This document shows positions 20,867 to 33,648 of a stretch of DNA of 64,000 bases, one piece after another. The stretch's first letter is position 1, and every line of letters starts with the position of its first letter. The DNA is taken from positions 8,806,001 to 8,870,000 of the forward strand of contig NC_088316.1 in the NCBI RefSeq assembly GCF_910592395.1, given 5' to 3'. Under the pieces are notes generated by a model that did not search any database, was not told the origin of the DNA, and saw only the letters and a program-made list of their open reading frames with translations. Position numbers and translations under genes: made by a program. The DNA is from Lineus longissimus. Its lineage: Eukaryota; Nemertea; Pilidiophora; Heteronemertea; Lineidae.

Positions 20867-22262
20867 ATGACTGACAGCAGAGAGGTGGAGCTACAGTCAT
20901 TCCTGTCTCTTGCATCCAGAAACTCGGAACTCTTCCAAGGTATCAGGTTCCAGATAAAACACAGCCTGACACTAAGGCCTGTCGATGCCAATTATGGGGA
21001 ATGAAGGTAGCAGGAATTAACTCGGGAATTAGATTGTGGGGCAATGCCTCAGAGAAATGATTTGGCAAACAGAAATATCATAGATGTCCCTACAAAATTG
21101 GTTGAAAAACCTTTTATTTCGCAATCAAACATGATGGACATCGAATTAATAGAATAGGTGTGGAGTATAGTTTCCTTTTAGTCTTGGGTTCTGTGAACTA
21201 ATGCTGTTTCTTGCAATTTTATCAATAATCTAAATCTTTAATCCAAAGAATTTGCTGTTCACAAAGTCATTATTCCCAATTATATTCCATGTAAGGCACT
21301 TGTTCAGCACAATATATCAGCCTTTAAAACAACAGGAGTCTTTTATGGTGCGAAACTTTGACGATTTGGCAAATAAATATTTTGTAGATCACTTCAGAAT
21401 ATCATTCTGATCATTCTTATTCAACAATATTGCTTTTGTTTTCTGACTTGATTTAACACAGCTTTGTTACCAATGTTTAGAATATTTGTGTTCACGGTCG
21501 TGACTCACTGACTTTTCGATGCCAATTTCATACAGCATTCTCACTAATATCCTTCACTTTAATTTTGTAATTTTCACTTGGAGAGTATAGATATAACATA
21601 TGTCTTTTGATAGCTTTTATTTAAGTTTTTTTCACTTTTATTATTAACAAAAAGACATTTTAAGATTGGCCTAATTTTACATTTTTTTAAATTGCCTGTT
21701 AGTTTGCGTGAACAGAATTTTTTTCAAAATTGTTTCATATTGTCAGATAGGTTCATGTCTGCCAGAGGTAATGTGTAGCATTTTCAAAAGATATCTATAA
21801 ACATTTAAAAAATGAACTTTAGTGGTTTTTACTCTGTCAAAATTTCATTAAATTACTTCTCTGGTCAAAATTATCAAATAACTTAAAAAGCTGCATAGAC
21901 TGTCAACAAATTCTTTCATGGAGGAAAGGAAAGTCGCCACTGTTGAAATATACAGTAAACACATGTAGGCCTATACATCAATCCGCAGTGTAGTAAATGT
22001 ACACATAAATGTACATAAACCTGCTAAATTATCATCAAAGGTATTGAATATATATTTCTTGTAATTATATGCAAATCCTGTGTAATTACTACTTAGTAAC
22101 GACGAATTCGTGCCTAATCAGTTGCTGTTGGTCTTATCTTATAAAACTGGGCAAACTTGGCAAAATTAAAATATTTTCTCATCATGTTTTACAGGGATGG
22201 TCGCCAGCTGCATTCTTGACCGAGAGAGAGGAGCTGAGCTACGCTCATACTTATCAAACTAA
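20867..22262 (+). CDS. Possible two-exon micro-gene (46 residues), unknown function
   Basis: Exon 1 20867-20939 (ATG ACT GAC AGC, ending CAA G before GTATCA) and exon 2 22195-22262 (after TTTTACAG, ending AAC TAA) join in phase 1. The product starts MTDSREVELQSFL and ends GAELRSYLSN. AATAAA follows at 22379-22384. Evidence is splice consensus, phase agreement, a plausible amphipathic composition and a poly(A) signal. No family recognised. A second frame through exon 2 (GWSPAAFLTEREELSYAHT to TAG at 22292) is also open, so the reading frame is uncertain. Confidence 0.35.
20940..22194 (+). other. Intron of the proposed micro-gene; no other feature
   Basis: AT-rich. Around 21333 ACAGGAGTCTTTTATGGTG repeats the purine tract and LTR start of the gag-only element, a scrap of a related LTR. 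Confidence 0.3.
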
Positions 22263-22389
22263 ACAAAACCTTGCACATCCCATCCAACATTAGTGCTCAC
22301 CCACACAGTCATCAGGAGAACCAGTCGATTCTAGTATTTCATTCTTTTTCACTGTAATACTTAACTCAAAATAGATGAAATAAAGAAGA

Positions 22390-23660
22390 TCGTAGGTGGC
22401 AGTTCGTTTGTCGTTAACTTTTGACAACAGTGGCACGTTTCTTAACCACTTGACCAAGAAGGTTCATATTTGGTGGGTACCCATAGGCAAGACCTTTCTT
22501 TCAAAATGAAAATTAGCGCAATTTGACTGCTTGTCTGCAGTATAGGTGACGCCCTTTGAAAACCTATTTTTGCCTGTATCTTATGAACGCTACTAGCTAG
22601 AATCATGAAATTTGAATGAGATGCATCACACAAGGGTGCTTGAAACATAATCCGGGTTTTTGATTTAACTTACTTTTCAAGGTCACAGAGGTCAAAGTTT
22701 GCTATCGACATCGCCCTAAGGTAATAGCCGCACGTTTAGTCACCGCTGGTGTTACTGACTTAAAATCTTGTACATATGTACCCTTAGGTCGAATGACCTC
22801 AGAGACTAAATGTCAGTCTGGTCTGATTCTTGACTTGACCGCCAAGGGGCCAAATAAAAAAAATGGTAAAAAGTGCAGTATTGCTTATTAGTGACTTGTT
22901 TTCGATGATATTTTTATGGTAGGTACTCCTAGCAAGGAATATATCACATATCCTCAAGTTTTCGATTCAAGATAATTTTCAAGGTCACAGAGGTCAAATG
23001 GTGTAAATTGGCCGTTTGTGTGTAACTATGGCACGTTTCTTAACCGATAAAGCTATGAACTTGAAATTTGGTACATATGGCTCCCTATGTCATGTTACTT
23101 TGGACACCGAATTTCGGTCTGATCAGATTCATGACTTGGCCACCAGGGGGCCAGAAGTGGAAACCTCAAACGTGTGATATCTCTCTTATGAGTGACTGGT
23201 TTTCAATAGAATTTTTATGGTAGGTTTTCCTTGCATGGATACACTTTTGATTTGATCTAATTTTCAAGGTCACATAGGTCGAATGGTGAAAGTTGGCTGT
23301 TCGAGTTTAACTATGGCATGTAACCCCTAAAGCTATGAACTTGAAATTTGGTACACATGACTCCCTACATCATGTTAACTCGGACACCGAATTTCAATCC
23401 TATTTTACTTTCCACTTGGCCACCAGGAGGCCAAAACTAAAAAAGGTAAAAACTTCAATATGGCGCTTATTAGTGACTTGTTTTTGATGATATTTTTATG
23501 GCAGGTATTCCAAGTAACGATGCATCATAAGTCGTATCAACTTTGGTTTGACCTACTTACTATTCATGTAGCATGTTTATTAACCAGGATGAATTCCTAA
23601 CCACCAAATATCTATGTGGTGAGCGCAATGGCCCTGACTATTTCATTTATCTTAACAGGC
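22390..23660 (+). repeat. Dispersed repeat family G, copy 1 (tandem units of about 285 bp)
   Basis: Units each contain GGCACGTTTCTTAACC, GGCCACCAGGGGGCC and AAGGTCACAGAGGTCAAA, starting at about 22433, 22729, 23029, 23313 and 23567. It ends GTGGTGAGCGCAATGGCC. The same family occurs at six other places in the window, always in this orientation. Non-coding. Confidence 0.85.
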
Positions 23661-23696
23661 TATTCTAATCCATGATCTTTTATCAAATGATTTCAG

Positions 23697-23922
23697 AGTG
23701 ATGTCACAGTCTGAAAAAGAAAGTAACGTGATGTATAATGACCGTCCAACCTCTCCTGATGATTATTTTGATACATCACTTGGGAAGAGCTCCCCTGAAC
23801 CAGAGCTCATGCTCCTTGGAGATAAGATCAAGCACCAAGAGTTCATAGTAGGTGACTTGGAGGATGATAACTTCATCCATGAAATGAAGAATCGGCTCCA
23901 AGATTTAGAGAAGGAAGCAGAG
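23697..23922 (+). CDS. OFD1: OFD1 homologue, internal exon a
   Basis: Acceptor TGATTTCAG and donor GAG-GTAGGA bound an exon whose frame (GTG ATG TCA CAG from 23698) ends in phase 0. It encodes an acidic, Ser/Pro-rich stretch (TSPDDYFDTS, SSPEPELMLLG) and then a coiled-coil start, MKNRLQDLEKEAE. Spliced to the next exon it reads LQDLEKEAETLEASYHSFQ, which aligns with the ELQQEAERLEKAFRSYH segment I recall from human OFD1, after an equivalent SSPDSDLEF stretch. OFD1 is a centriole/centriolar-satellite protein needed for cilium formation. Upstream exons lie outside or were not recognised. Confidence 0.65.
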
Positions 23923-26249
23923 GTAGGAAGACATTGGATGACATGAATAATCAAAAGGGCTTTACTTCGAAAGAATGGCCCATTTTATTTCACATGGACT
24001 TTTAGATCAAAGCATTTGCTAGTCTTTATTAAAATCACCCATTGTGTGTGATTGTTCATCGAAGTGATTCTCAGCAAAACATTTGGATTTTTAACTCACC
24101 CTATACAATACCGCGACGTCCTTTAGCAAAGCATGCTTTGTTACTGCCAGGGCTAAATGGCTAAAACCTGGCAAATTGGCCAGAATAATAGGCTGCCATC
24201 TTGAAAATCCATTTTAAGCTCGCCTCCAGAGAGGTGAGATTTCTTATGGTGCAGCGTCTGTCGTCGTTGTCCAATTAGCAAGGTTCATTTTGTAACCATT
24301 GGAGCTATCGATTTTGGTTTTAGTACATATGTTCCCCTATGCAATGTCACCTGGGAGAACAAGGTTCTGTCCGGTTCAATTCGGTTCAATTCATAATTTC
24401 CCACCAGGTGGCTCAAACTGAAAACAAAAACATTGCAATGTCTTCCTAAAAATAAGGGCTCAATCATCACCATTTTTTTAATCAGAGGTACTGGACACAT
24501 TCCCGGCGACAATTATTGTCTCGCTACAATGTAATTGGAGAGACAGGACAATTTATTTGAAAATTATCCAGTGAGAAAATAAGAGTTGCTGAGGGGGGAA
24601 GCTGCGTCGAAATGACATTTCTAGGTGGGCAATGGGCATATCGCATCAATTGAGCACCTCTGTGCTCTCCTTTCTGGGCCAGCAGCAAGAATAATGAACA
24701 AATGAAAGGTAGGCCAAGCCATTTATGCCCTCAACATTATATGTGTCGCCACGGGTGTGTACACATCCTCAACGACAGCGAGCTGATTGGCTCCCCTGGT
24801 CATGTGCCATAGATAATGAGATTACGTGCTGAGGCTGCGCAGCCAAGTGTGCAACTTGACCAGGGATGGAGCCGCATAACAATTAGCGATAACAGCTTTG
24901 ACGAAGCTTAGGATAAGAGAAAACACAGGTAATTATAATTGGGCCTAGAGGGGATCCACAAATGTATTCCTCTCAAAACAAGTGTTGATAGAAATTTTTT
25001 TTTTGAAGATAAACTCTATGACAAAATATGAATCTTACTATGGATCTTCATGATAAATGCGAAATAATTTTATTTTTATTCCTGAATCGCTGGTTTTTAG
25101 CCACGATTCAGTTCGGTCATCATGCAGATTCGTTGCACTAGCATGTATGCCATCGCCACTTCCCTTCCATTTTCATGACTTCGCTTCTATCGTTGTTGTT
25201 CTTTGCCGCATTTTTGCTCTTGACAACCCATTTTACTTACCTTCTTTCGTCAAATGGGACCTTAAAAAGGACACTGACGGAACATGAGAACACGTCACTC
25301 TGCTTGTCAGAGTGCAAAACAAAGCGAATGGGCGATCTTTCCAAATGAACATGGGTGGATCTTGAACTTCTGAATGACGTCAGCATTTAGGAATCACCAC
25401 GGGATATCCCTGATTGATATAACAGAGAAGTCGCAAAATGTTTAGAGATGTCGATTTTATAAAATTCTTATTTATCAATGTTAAAAGTTGACTTTAAAAT
25501 GGAGGAAACAGGCTTATTTCCACGCTGTTTCTGGTCACCGCTTGAGAGCTTTAAGCATACAAACATCGCCACATTCCTTAAATTATATAGTAGAATAAGC
25601 TTCGCTGGCAAATTGCAAGTGAAGCTAAAATAGAATCAACTGGTACTACAATAAGTCATAGATATCGGTCCCAGATTTTTGTAATTGCTATTGCAAGAAC
25701 CTGACAGAGCAATTTCGGATAGATTTCTTTCCTTGTGGGTGTTTGGGCTGAAAGTGTTCAGATAACACTAAGCCAAATCCGTTTCTTTCAGTCTCAGAAG
25801 GTAGTTCTCAATTATTCACTAAATCTATTGGCCATCATTTTGTCAATGATGCTGCACTCTATGAAAATGACATTGATGATGTCCTGTATGTTCATTTCAG
25901 GATAATTACACCACTTTGAATAGATCAGATTATTTGATTATCTGTCATGACGCAGGAAACAATCAAACTGATTTTTTTTTCTTCAGACATACTGTGTGTG
26001 GGGGCAACGTTCATTTCGAGTTACTGAACCCTGACAGGACTGGTGTGCACCCATAATGAAGAATATCATTTAAATCAGCCACCTGGAGTTCAACAATCCA
26101 TCTTACTGCCAGTCACATGGAAATCCACCACAAGTTCATCCTTCTGGTCATAGGCACAGCACTCAAAACATTATAGCCCTGAGGGTTTGAAACTTTAACA
26201 AAATGTGATACTTGCCTCAGCATGATGTGAATTGGTTATCTCTCTTCAG
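23923..26249 (+). other. OFD1 intron with repeat family G copy 2
   Basis: 24213-24530 begins with the inverted pair CTCGCCTC/GAGGTGAG that opens family G copies, followed by CGTCTGTCGTCGTTGTCC. The rest (24540-26240) shows no gene. Confidence 0.5.
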
Positions 26250-26424
26250 ACCCTTGAAGCAAGCTACCACAGCTTCCAAGCACGCATGTCCAAAATTCAC
26301 ACTGACTTGCCCATGGAGAGTGTTACTACAACTGCCTCCAAGTATAACGTTGTGTTTGCAGACACGGTAGCTAATTCACTTGGTATTATGATGAATTCGG
26401 CGAGCAGGATGCCACCATGTAGAA
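26250..26424 (+). CDS. OFD1: OFD1 homologue, internal exon b
   Basis: Bounded by TCTCTCTTCAG and the strong donor GTAAGT. It enters in phase 0 and leaves in phase 1. It continues the coiled coil (TLEASYHSFQARMSKIH) and then gives a Ser/Thr-rich segment (VTTTASKYN, NSASRMPPCR). The junction with exon a falls inside the conserved E-A-E-x-L-E motif, and the phases agree, which is the best evidence that both exons belong to one gene. Confidence 0.65.
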
Positions 26425-28387
26425 GTAAGTAGAACAGTGTACTCATTAGCAAATAGAGGTAATTTTAATCTTGATATGAGTCCTTCAAGTAGACTTATCT
26501 TCTGTAGTTTTCCTCTCCGAGGATGCAGGCAGGTGGGTGGGCAAAATAAATTACACAATTCCGCCGTTCACTACTCTTGGAAATGGAATTCTGCCACGGG
26601 GAAGGCCTTAACTGAGCCATCATAGAAATCGCATCTGACTAACTGATGACGTAGTGAGCGTTATGAAGATAACTTAGGCCCTTGTCATGGTGTTAAATAG
26701 AATTTGTCTGTTGAAGAATTCTTGTCAATAATCTGAAAACTAACAGGGCTATAAAAAAACGCTTGCTCTCATATCACACCGTCTTACTCTGAAAAGTGAT
26801 ATGTTGTTGACAATGTCTCTTTTAGTACAGGTTTCACTCACAGACTCTGGTTTGACATCTAGGGGGCCTTGTGCAGAAACATAAAAAAACTGTGATTACT
26901 TGCTGATAGGTGGTTAGATTGGTTTCATATTACTTTGGGATTAGGATGTGGGTACTGTTTTTTTCTGGCCCATTCCAATATCCGGTACGGCTGGCTGGTG
27001 GCCATCTTGGATTTCACGTCATCTATACTATAATGCGCGTTGTGGCCGCTAAATAGGAGGCGATTTTTGTTTCAAAATTGGGCCTCGAAAATGCGTCGAA
27101 TTCTTGCAACTTTTGATTTCGTTGGTGTGGATCATAAGTAAGAGTGTCACTGAGGGTGTCATACGTCGAATATCTTGGTGGTTTTGGAATAAATAACAAC
27201 TTTGTGGAGATGCCGTCAACTGGATAGCTCCAAGTAATCTCTTCGCCGAGAAGTCCATCAGTTATCTCTCTGCATTATTACCGTCACGAAAATTGCCGAG
27301 CCACCTCCCACCTCCGCTATCAACCAATCAGATGTCCTGTTCAAATGGTCCCTTCCATGCGCGCATCATCCACCAATCACAATCGACGTCACTGACGCCA
27401 GCATGCAAGATGGCGGCGCCCATATCTGAAGGAAAAATGCTGCTTTTCCACCTCGAGACGGCCATTTATTCACAAATAGCTCATCTTAGGACACAATGTA
27501 CCCAACGGGAGACAAGATTTACGCACACACCGTTAACTTAGACTATTCAGGTGCTAATCGCTGGCTGATATCGAGTACATCACCAGTCTGCACCATCTTG
27601 GTTTTCCGAGAATTGGTTTAGCATTGTGGCTGCCTGTACATCATGTACATGGTTACATAGTTCCGTTTTCAAGAAGTATTACACTCATGAAAAAAAGTGT
27701 TACTCACAAACCAGCACCCCATTTACACCAAACCCACAACATACCAGCACCCACACAATCCGATTTTTATACCTCGAACAGCCCGCGCCTCGGGTATAGA
27801 TTGTAACAGCTATACGAAACTGTCTGCTGCAGAGTGATTAACCACATGGGCTTGAATTTCTGGGGCATGATAGGCAGGGTGCGGAGATGTGCCTTGTCGA
27901 TTTTGGCCCTGAACCGATATCCAAAATTTGCCAAGTGGCCATCCTGGATTAGGCATTCCGAACTTTATATGCTAAAGAAGTCAACCAATCGCCTTCTATT
28001 TTCCATGGTATTATTGGGTTAGGTGGGATAGGTGCACTATTGTTTCTGGGCTCGAACTGAAAAGAAATTGAAGATGGTTGCCATTGCATTGGTCTGCTGC
28101 TATAGACATGAAACGTATAAAAGCTGCGCTACTATATACAGCCACAAGTGATGGGACCACAATTTGCTATACAACTAGACCAGGCCACCATAGATTACCA
28201 GCTAATTTGCCAGGCTCATGCCTAGTCTCAAGAGTTTGGGGCAACAGGCAGAAATTGCTGCTGCTTCAAGGTATATACGCTTGTTTTACATGAATTAGGT
28301 CTGTTGAAACATCCTAACCAAGAGAGCCATTTGTCTCATAGGGTAATATAAAGCAGCTGTATTGTGAACTCATGTCTCCCTTTGCAG
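26425..28387 (+). other. OFD1 intron, no other gene
   Basis: About 2 kb of unique-looking sequence. CAAGATGGCGGCGCCC near 27405 and the small ORFs at 27293-27806 have no supporting motif or splice structure. Confidence 0.4.
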
Positions 28388-28498
28388 GTCCAGTAGGAGC
28401 CCCATCCAGAAGCCGTCAATTGCCTCCCTCTCCCCAACATGTCCCAGTAGCTGCACCACGCCCTCTTTCCTCAACACCAAACAAACATGCTGGAACAG
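28388..28498 (+). CDS. OFD1: OFD1 homologue, internal exon c
   Basis: Acceptor CTTTGCAG and donor CAG-GTAACG. Entering in phase 1 (A + GT = Ser) it reads a Pro/Ser-rich, basic stretch: PVGAPSRSRQLPPSPQ and RPLSSTPNKHAGT. Human OFD1 has a comparable Ser/Pro-rich region with RRLSSTP shortly after the coiled coil. It leaves in phase 1. Confidence 0.55.
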
Positions 28499-28968
28499 GT
28501 AACGATCACTGGAAACATCTCTTACAGCGATCAATTAATCAACCAAGTTTAGTTTGGTGTTCTCAGCTAGTTTCCGCGTCCTTACTCTATTCTGCTCAAG
28601 AGTTGCTCGTCTGGCAGACTTTTGGGTTATGAAGGCCTATTGTAGGTTTTCAAAAGTAAATGTCACTGTTCTTAGGGGCAGCTGTGTGAAAATTGCTGGG
28701 TTGATTTCAGCAGAGCTGTTAAAGTAACTATTTAGAATTGGTCAACATGGGAATACATTTGTGAACATCAGACATAGCAATTTCAACTCAAAATGATTGT
28801 GATTACGTGCGATTCGGCTTTGTTCGAAAAGGTTTATCTCATTTACTGGACCTGGAGGAAGAATAGTGTTGAAATTGGGTCCATGATGTAGCTAAAATTG
28901 TTCACTTCCATGGAAAATATGCATTAGTTCGATTTTAGGGGGTATTATTGGCCCCTAAAACTTAAGAA
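28499..28968. other. OFD1 intron, no feature seen
   Basis: No repeat or coding signal recognised. Confidence 0.3.
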
Positions 28969-30449
28969 TCATTTGAAAAGCTCGCGCTTTGACATCAGAT
29001 CTGCACAGTTGTATTCTGCTCTCACATAGCCCTGAAGCTGCATGTAGACACCTGCCATTTTGAAACTTTTACCAAATACCAAAATATCGTCAAGATACAA
29101 AATGCACTTTTCCCATTGTAACCCATGGAGTACACTTTCCATCAGGCGCTCATACGTGGAGTTTGCTGCCGTGAAGCGAGTCAACACAGTCATCAAAACG
29201 AGGGATGGGGTAATTATCAATCGAGGTAACCAAGTTCAGCCGACGATAGTCGATGCAAAATCTAGACGTCCCATTCTTTTTGGAAACAAGGACTGGGGCA
29301 CTGGCCCATGGGCTAACGGCCTTCACTATTATTCCATTATTCCCGTTCCAATTCCAAACTGGATCTGTAAACCTACCAGATATTGGCATACTGTCCTTAA
29401 GAATCCAACCAGTAAGTTCGCATGGGAAAGCAATCCATGGAACCTGGGTAAGTGTTAGCCAAACTATCTACTTGATATTCAATTATGCCCCTATCATCTC
29501 CCAAGTAGTCGTGAAAACATAACCCATCAAGGTTCCTTTCGAATGAGTAATGTCCTCTGTAGGGTTATACAGTTGTACTGGGGTAAGTCGTTGCTTTGGA
29601 GATTGTATCGGTACAGACTTGGCTGACAGAATACTATGCTTCTGGATGAAATATATACTAGGCTCGAAAGTTACTTCCTGTCACATCCTGAATGTGCTGT
29701 TCAACTTTGCAGACAAGGCGAGCTCAGTTCCAGGTGGTAGTGTTACATATTTAGACAGGCAGACAGAGTGAGGCAACAGTCTATGTTTCGCTCCATGGAT
29801 TGGGTATTTCCTACGTATACCACTAAATGCATGAGTTCCATTTCTAAACTTTATATCCAAGTTGAATTGCGACATAAAATCTGTTCCCCATATCCCATCC
29901 ATGGAATCCATTTCTGCAACTGTCATATCAAAAGTAAAGTTCAGATTGTGCACCCGTACTAGCCCCATCTGCCATTGTTATGCAGCAGTTAGTATTCTGC
30001 AGTGGTGTCTATATTTCTTAGGGATCTTATACTAGGCAAGAGAGGACCAAAATATGGACACAGATCCAGTATCTAAGAGGAAGCATGTTGGACGCCCATT
30101 CAAGTATGTCGGTATGAAAACTCTTTCGATACAGGAGCCCGCTGCAGTAACATTTGGGTTTGTTCCATGTCCCTGTGCTGCTGTTTCAGAGACATGGTCT
30201 ATTGGTTTAAAGGGGCATCTCCTGATGATGACTCGGCACTGGCAGCGTTGATCTGGCAGTCTACATAATGTCTAACATATGGACAATTACACCAAAAGTG
30301 GTCTGGCGAGTTGCAAACATTGCATCTTCAATCATCCTGGGTAAAGCACCGATCTTGGTTTTGGTATCTTCCTGGTCCTTGGCCTCTACCGCGACCTGCT
30401 CGCCTGCCTCTCCCATGACATTGATTCCTAGGTTCTTGTCTATGATCAT
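28969..30449 (-). pseudogene. Minus-strand Ty3/gypsy fragment (gag end, protease, RT)
   Basis: Read on the minus strand: a degenerate zinc-knuckle region around 30300 (CNSPDHFWCNCP), a protease active site LDTGS at about 30064-30080, protease C-terminal part DGIWGTDFMSQF (29681-29968), then RT with SPWASAPVLVSKKNG and FCIDYRRLN (29150-29389) and ILYLDDILVFG (about 29080-29105). Pieces lie in different frames with stops between. The RT has the canonical YLDD, unlike the QMDD of the 16.5 kb element, so it is a different gypsy family. No LTRs were found. Confidence 0.8.
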
Positions 30450-31005
30450 CCAAAATCGCTACAGGGGTCGGTACAGGCTTTGCTGCCACCGCATGATTGG
30501 GCTGATCTTTATATGCCTATAACTTGTCCCTCAGTCAAGTGTCTCTCTGTGCTAAGTAGAACTCAAGTCCAAGATCTGGTCAGAGGGAACTATGTGCACG
30601 CTTTGAATACAAACTTAGGCAAAACACAAGGTCATCTACTGACTCCTCTTATTCACGGCGAGCATCTCTCAGTTTATGCACCCATCAAAAAGCATATTGA
30701 CCCCCCCTCGGGCATCGACGCGGATTTGACGTCGAGTCGATGCCGAGTCTTTGCCGAGCAGGTTGGCAAAAGAAGTGAATATGCGGCGAATCTTTGTGTT
30801 TTAAAGCTTGGCAAATGAAGAATTTTGAAAGAAATCTAAGGACATTTTACCAACGCCCAGAACGCGTCGCCGTTTGACGATGGAGAGAAAGCTCTAACAT
30901 CGTCACTCCTCTTTCAGTTCTGCTCTCTGCAGCAGCTAGCAACACCACAAATACTAATCTCAATAAGATACAAAGATACCATGGCATCTGTCGACAGCGT
31001 TGTCG
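30450..31005. other. No gene recognised
   Basis: May include more of the minus-strand gypsy gag, but no motif was identifiable. 30700-30790 is locally CpG-rich with GAGTCGATGCCGAG-like words. Confidence 0.3.
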
Positions 31006-32340
31006 TCTGTCGTTAACTTTTGACAAAAGAGTGGCACGTTTCTTAACCACTTGACCTAGAAGGTTCAATCTTGGTGTGAGGGTACCCACACCACGTGGTT
31101 AGGCAAAACCTTCTTACAAAATGAAAATGAGCACAATTTGGCTGCTTGGCTGCCGTAAAGGTGGCGCTCTTTGAAATCCTATTTTAGACTATATCTTGCG
31201 AACACTGCTAGCAAGAATCATTAAATTTTTACAGTGGGTGCATGGAGCTTAACCCGGGTTTTTGATTTGACCCACTTTTCAAGGTCACTGAAGTCGAGGT
31301 TTGCTATCGGCAAGGCCGTTAGGTAATAGCAGCATGTTCGTCACTGGTACATCTAGTATGGAAACATGAATTGATACCCGGGTTTTTGAATAAACTTACT
31401 ATGGGCATTGCTGTTAGGCAATAGTGGCACGTTTTGTAACCGCTGGTGTGACTGACTTGAAATCTTGTACATATTGACCCCTATGTCAAATTACCTCAGA
31501 GACTAAATTTCGATGTGATTTGATATATGGATTGGCCACCAGGGGGCCTAAACCCGAAACACAAAAAGTGCTACTCTCCTAAAGTAAAGACTGGATCAAT
31601 TCCAAATATTTTATCATAGGTACATCTAGTAAGGATACATGACATAATACCCAAGTTTTTTATTTTGGCATACTTTTTAAGGTCACATAGGGCAACTTTG
31701 AAAATTTCAACAAACATGGCACTTTTACTATGTGACCTAGATCATTTTAAACTTGTACAAAGATGCCTCTAGGAAAGTCCTACCCGAATGACCAACTAGT
31801 TGGGATTCAATTACAAATGTGGCCACCAGGAGGCAAACTTTAAAAATCATCAATGAAGCCAAAAGCACCCATCATGTTCAAGCCCATTTTTGCCTACCAT
31901 AACCATTATACCATAAGCAGAACTATTGCATGATTATCTCCCTGCCTTTTTTGGCTCACCGGTACGGTGAGTCTAAAGAACAGTGCAGTATCCATCATCC
32001 GTCGTCGTCGTCTGTCGTATCCTATTTCAAAAACAGTAGCATGTTTCTTAACCACTAGGGCTATGGACTCAACACTTTGTATGCATGACCCTCTAGGTCA
32101 GATGACCTTTGACACTGAATTTCGGTTCACTCTGATTCTTGACTTGGCCACCAGGGAGCCAAAACTGAAAACATAAATAGTGTGATATCTCACTTATTAG
32201 TGATTTGTTTTTGATGAAATGTTTAGGGTAGGTACTTCTAGCAAGGATATATCACATATCATACGTGTTTTTGATTTGACTTACTTTTTAAGGTCACAGA
32301 AGTCTTCCAAAACATCTGAAGCCCTATTATAATGGGTCTA
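31006..32340 (+). repeat. Dispersed repeat family G, copy 3
   Basis: Opens TCGTCTGTCGTTAACTTTTG, then units with GGCACGTTTCTTAACC, ACCAGGGGGCC and AAGGTCAC. A second opening (GGCTCACCGGTACGGTGAG) begins at about 31952, so two copies abut. Plus-strand orientation. Confidence 0.8.
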
Positions 32341-32855
32341 TAAGGTACTGCCATCTCTTGGATCTAGCAGCGATGAAAATATCATCACTACAAAAACGTA
32401 AAAACACCTAAGAGGCCAATATCCTGATTTTTCCTGCTCAAACTTCACCAATACATGCATAACAGCGCTCCGAGGGTGGACACAGGATTTTTTTCGCTAT
32501 ATTCACTGAAACTTTGCACAGTATTAGGTAGACATTATAAGAAACCAATGGTCTATCGGCGAAATGCATAACTAACCCCATCACCTGACAATCCATTGAA
32601 AATGTTGCGCACCTAAGCTAAGCACTCACAGTTGGCAAGCCGAGAGGTTAATTAGTGCACATGCACAACTGCCAAGTCGGGGATTGCTGGTATTGTGCTC
32701 AATCAGAATGTAGTTGCTTTGATATCATGAATTAAAGCTGATTCTGGCGAGCATTCTGATGAACTTTGAGCCTCATATGTTTACAGGTGTGGATTTGGGG
32801 ATCCAATCAACCCGTTGAGCCCTGGGAGTGAAACGTGGTGGATGCATGAAATTAA
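32341..32855. other. No feature seen
   Basis: Unassigned sequence between repeat G and the Harbinger element. Confidence 0.3.
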
Positions 32856-33136
32856 AGGCTGATACACACGTAGCAAACTTTTACAGGCGATCTCTAGCAA
32901 CCTGGTTGAAAGATCCTGAATTTGATACTGACAACCTAAGGTTGCTGCGTGTGAATAGGTCAAGCAAACTATAGCAACCTCCATCTGGCAACCTGTAGCA
33001 ACCTGTAGCAAACAGCAATCTGGAACCGACGTGTTGGTTCTTGGCAACCAGGTCGAACAGAGTATCAGTTACATTTTTAGCATCTGACCAATCAGATGCC
33101 AGAATGCTTTGTATGCCATCACATGACTTGACTATA

Positions 33137-33300
33137 AAAATGGCTGAAGGTGAAATAGCTGGAGAGGAAATGAACAAAGCAAAGGGCAAAGGGGTGGCAT
33201 CTTGGACTACTGAATGTGAAGACATTTTAGTGGCAAATTTAGAAAATTATGCTTGTCTGTACAATGTCAAGGATTCTTCCTATAAAGATAGGAATAAATG
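33137..33300 (+). pseudogene. Harbinger MADF/Myb-like protein, N-terminal fragment
   Basis: From ATG near 33140 it encodes an acidic start (MAEGEIAGEEMNKAK) and then the beginning of a MADF-like DNA-binding domain: ILVANLENYACLYNVKDSSY, DRNK. PIF/Harbinger elements carry such a second gene, needed with the nuclease for transposition. The domain stops where the internal deletion begins. Confidence 0.7.
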
Positions 33301-33304
33301 ATCA

Positions 33305-33648
33305 AAGGCCAGAAAGCGCAGAGTGACTGCCAGTCTTTCGCCAGCAGATATGGCATCCCACATGATTGTGTCTTGCTTTGTGATGATCGGGGCTACTATC
33401 TGCAGCAGTTCTTCGAATGTGGTTGCATTCATACGTAAAAAGTTCTTGTACGCTGATATATCCTCCATTGCTAATTCTTTCAAGAAGGTATGGTATGCTC
33501 CAAGTTCATGCCTCCTACCAACCCAGTCCTTCCTCCACAACCTCTTTTTCTTCTGACTGGCCTGTCGTCGTCTTTTATTCACTAAAATAATGACTAGTGC
33601 TGCAGCAGCAGCGCTCTCTGCTTCCATCTCCACCATTTTACTTAGCAT
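33305..33648 (-). pseudogene. Harbinger nuclease, N-terminal fragment
   Basis: The minus-strand frame has RRHELGAYHTFLKELAMED, YKNFLRMNATTFEELLQIV, ITKQDTIMWDAISAGE and RLAVTLRFLA, the conserved N-terminal part of HARBI1-like nucleases. The DDE catalytic domain is lost in the deletion. It cannot transpose itself but retains termini for mobilisation. Confidence 0.85.

Noticed and set aside
22069-22292. ORF ending GWSPAAFLTEREELSYAHT...
   Set aside because: Also open through the same exon, but the phase from the proposed first exon gives the other frame; kept only as an alternative reading in the micro-gene entry.
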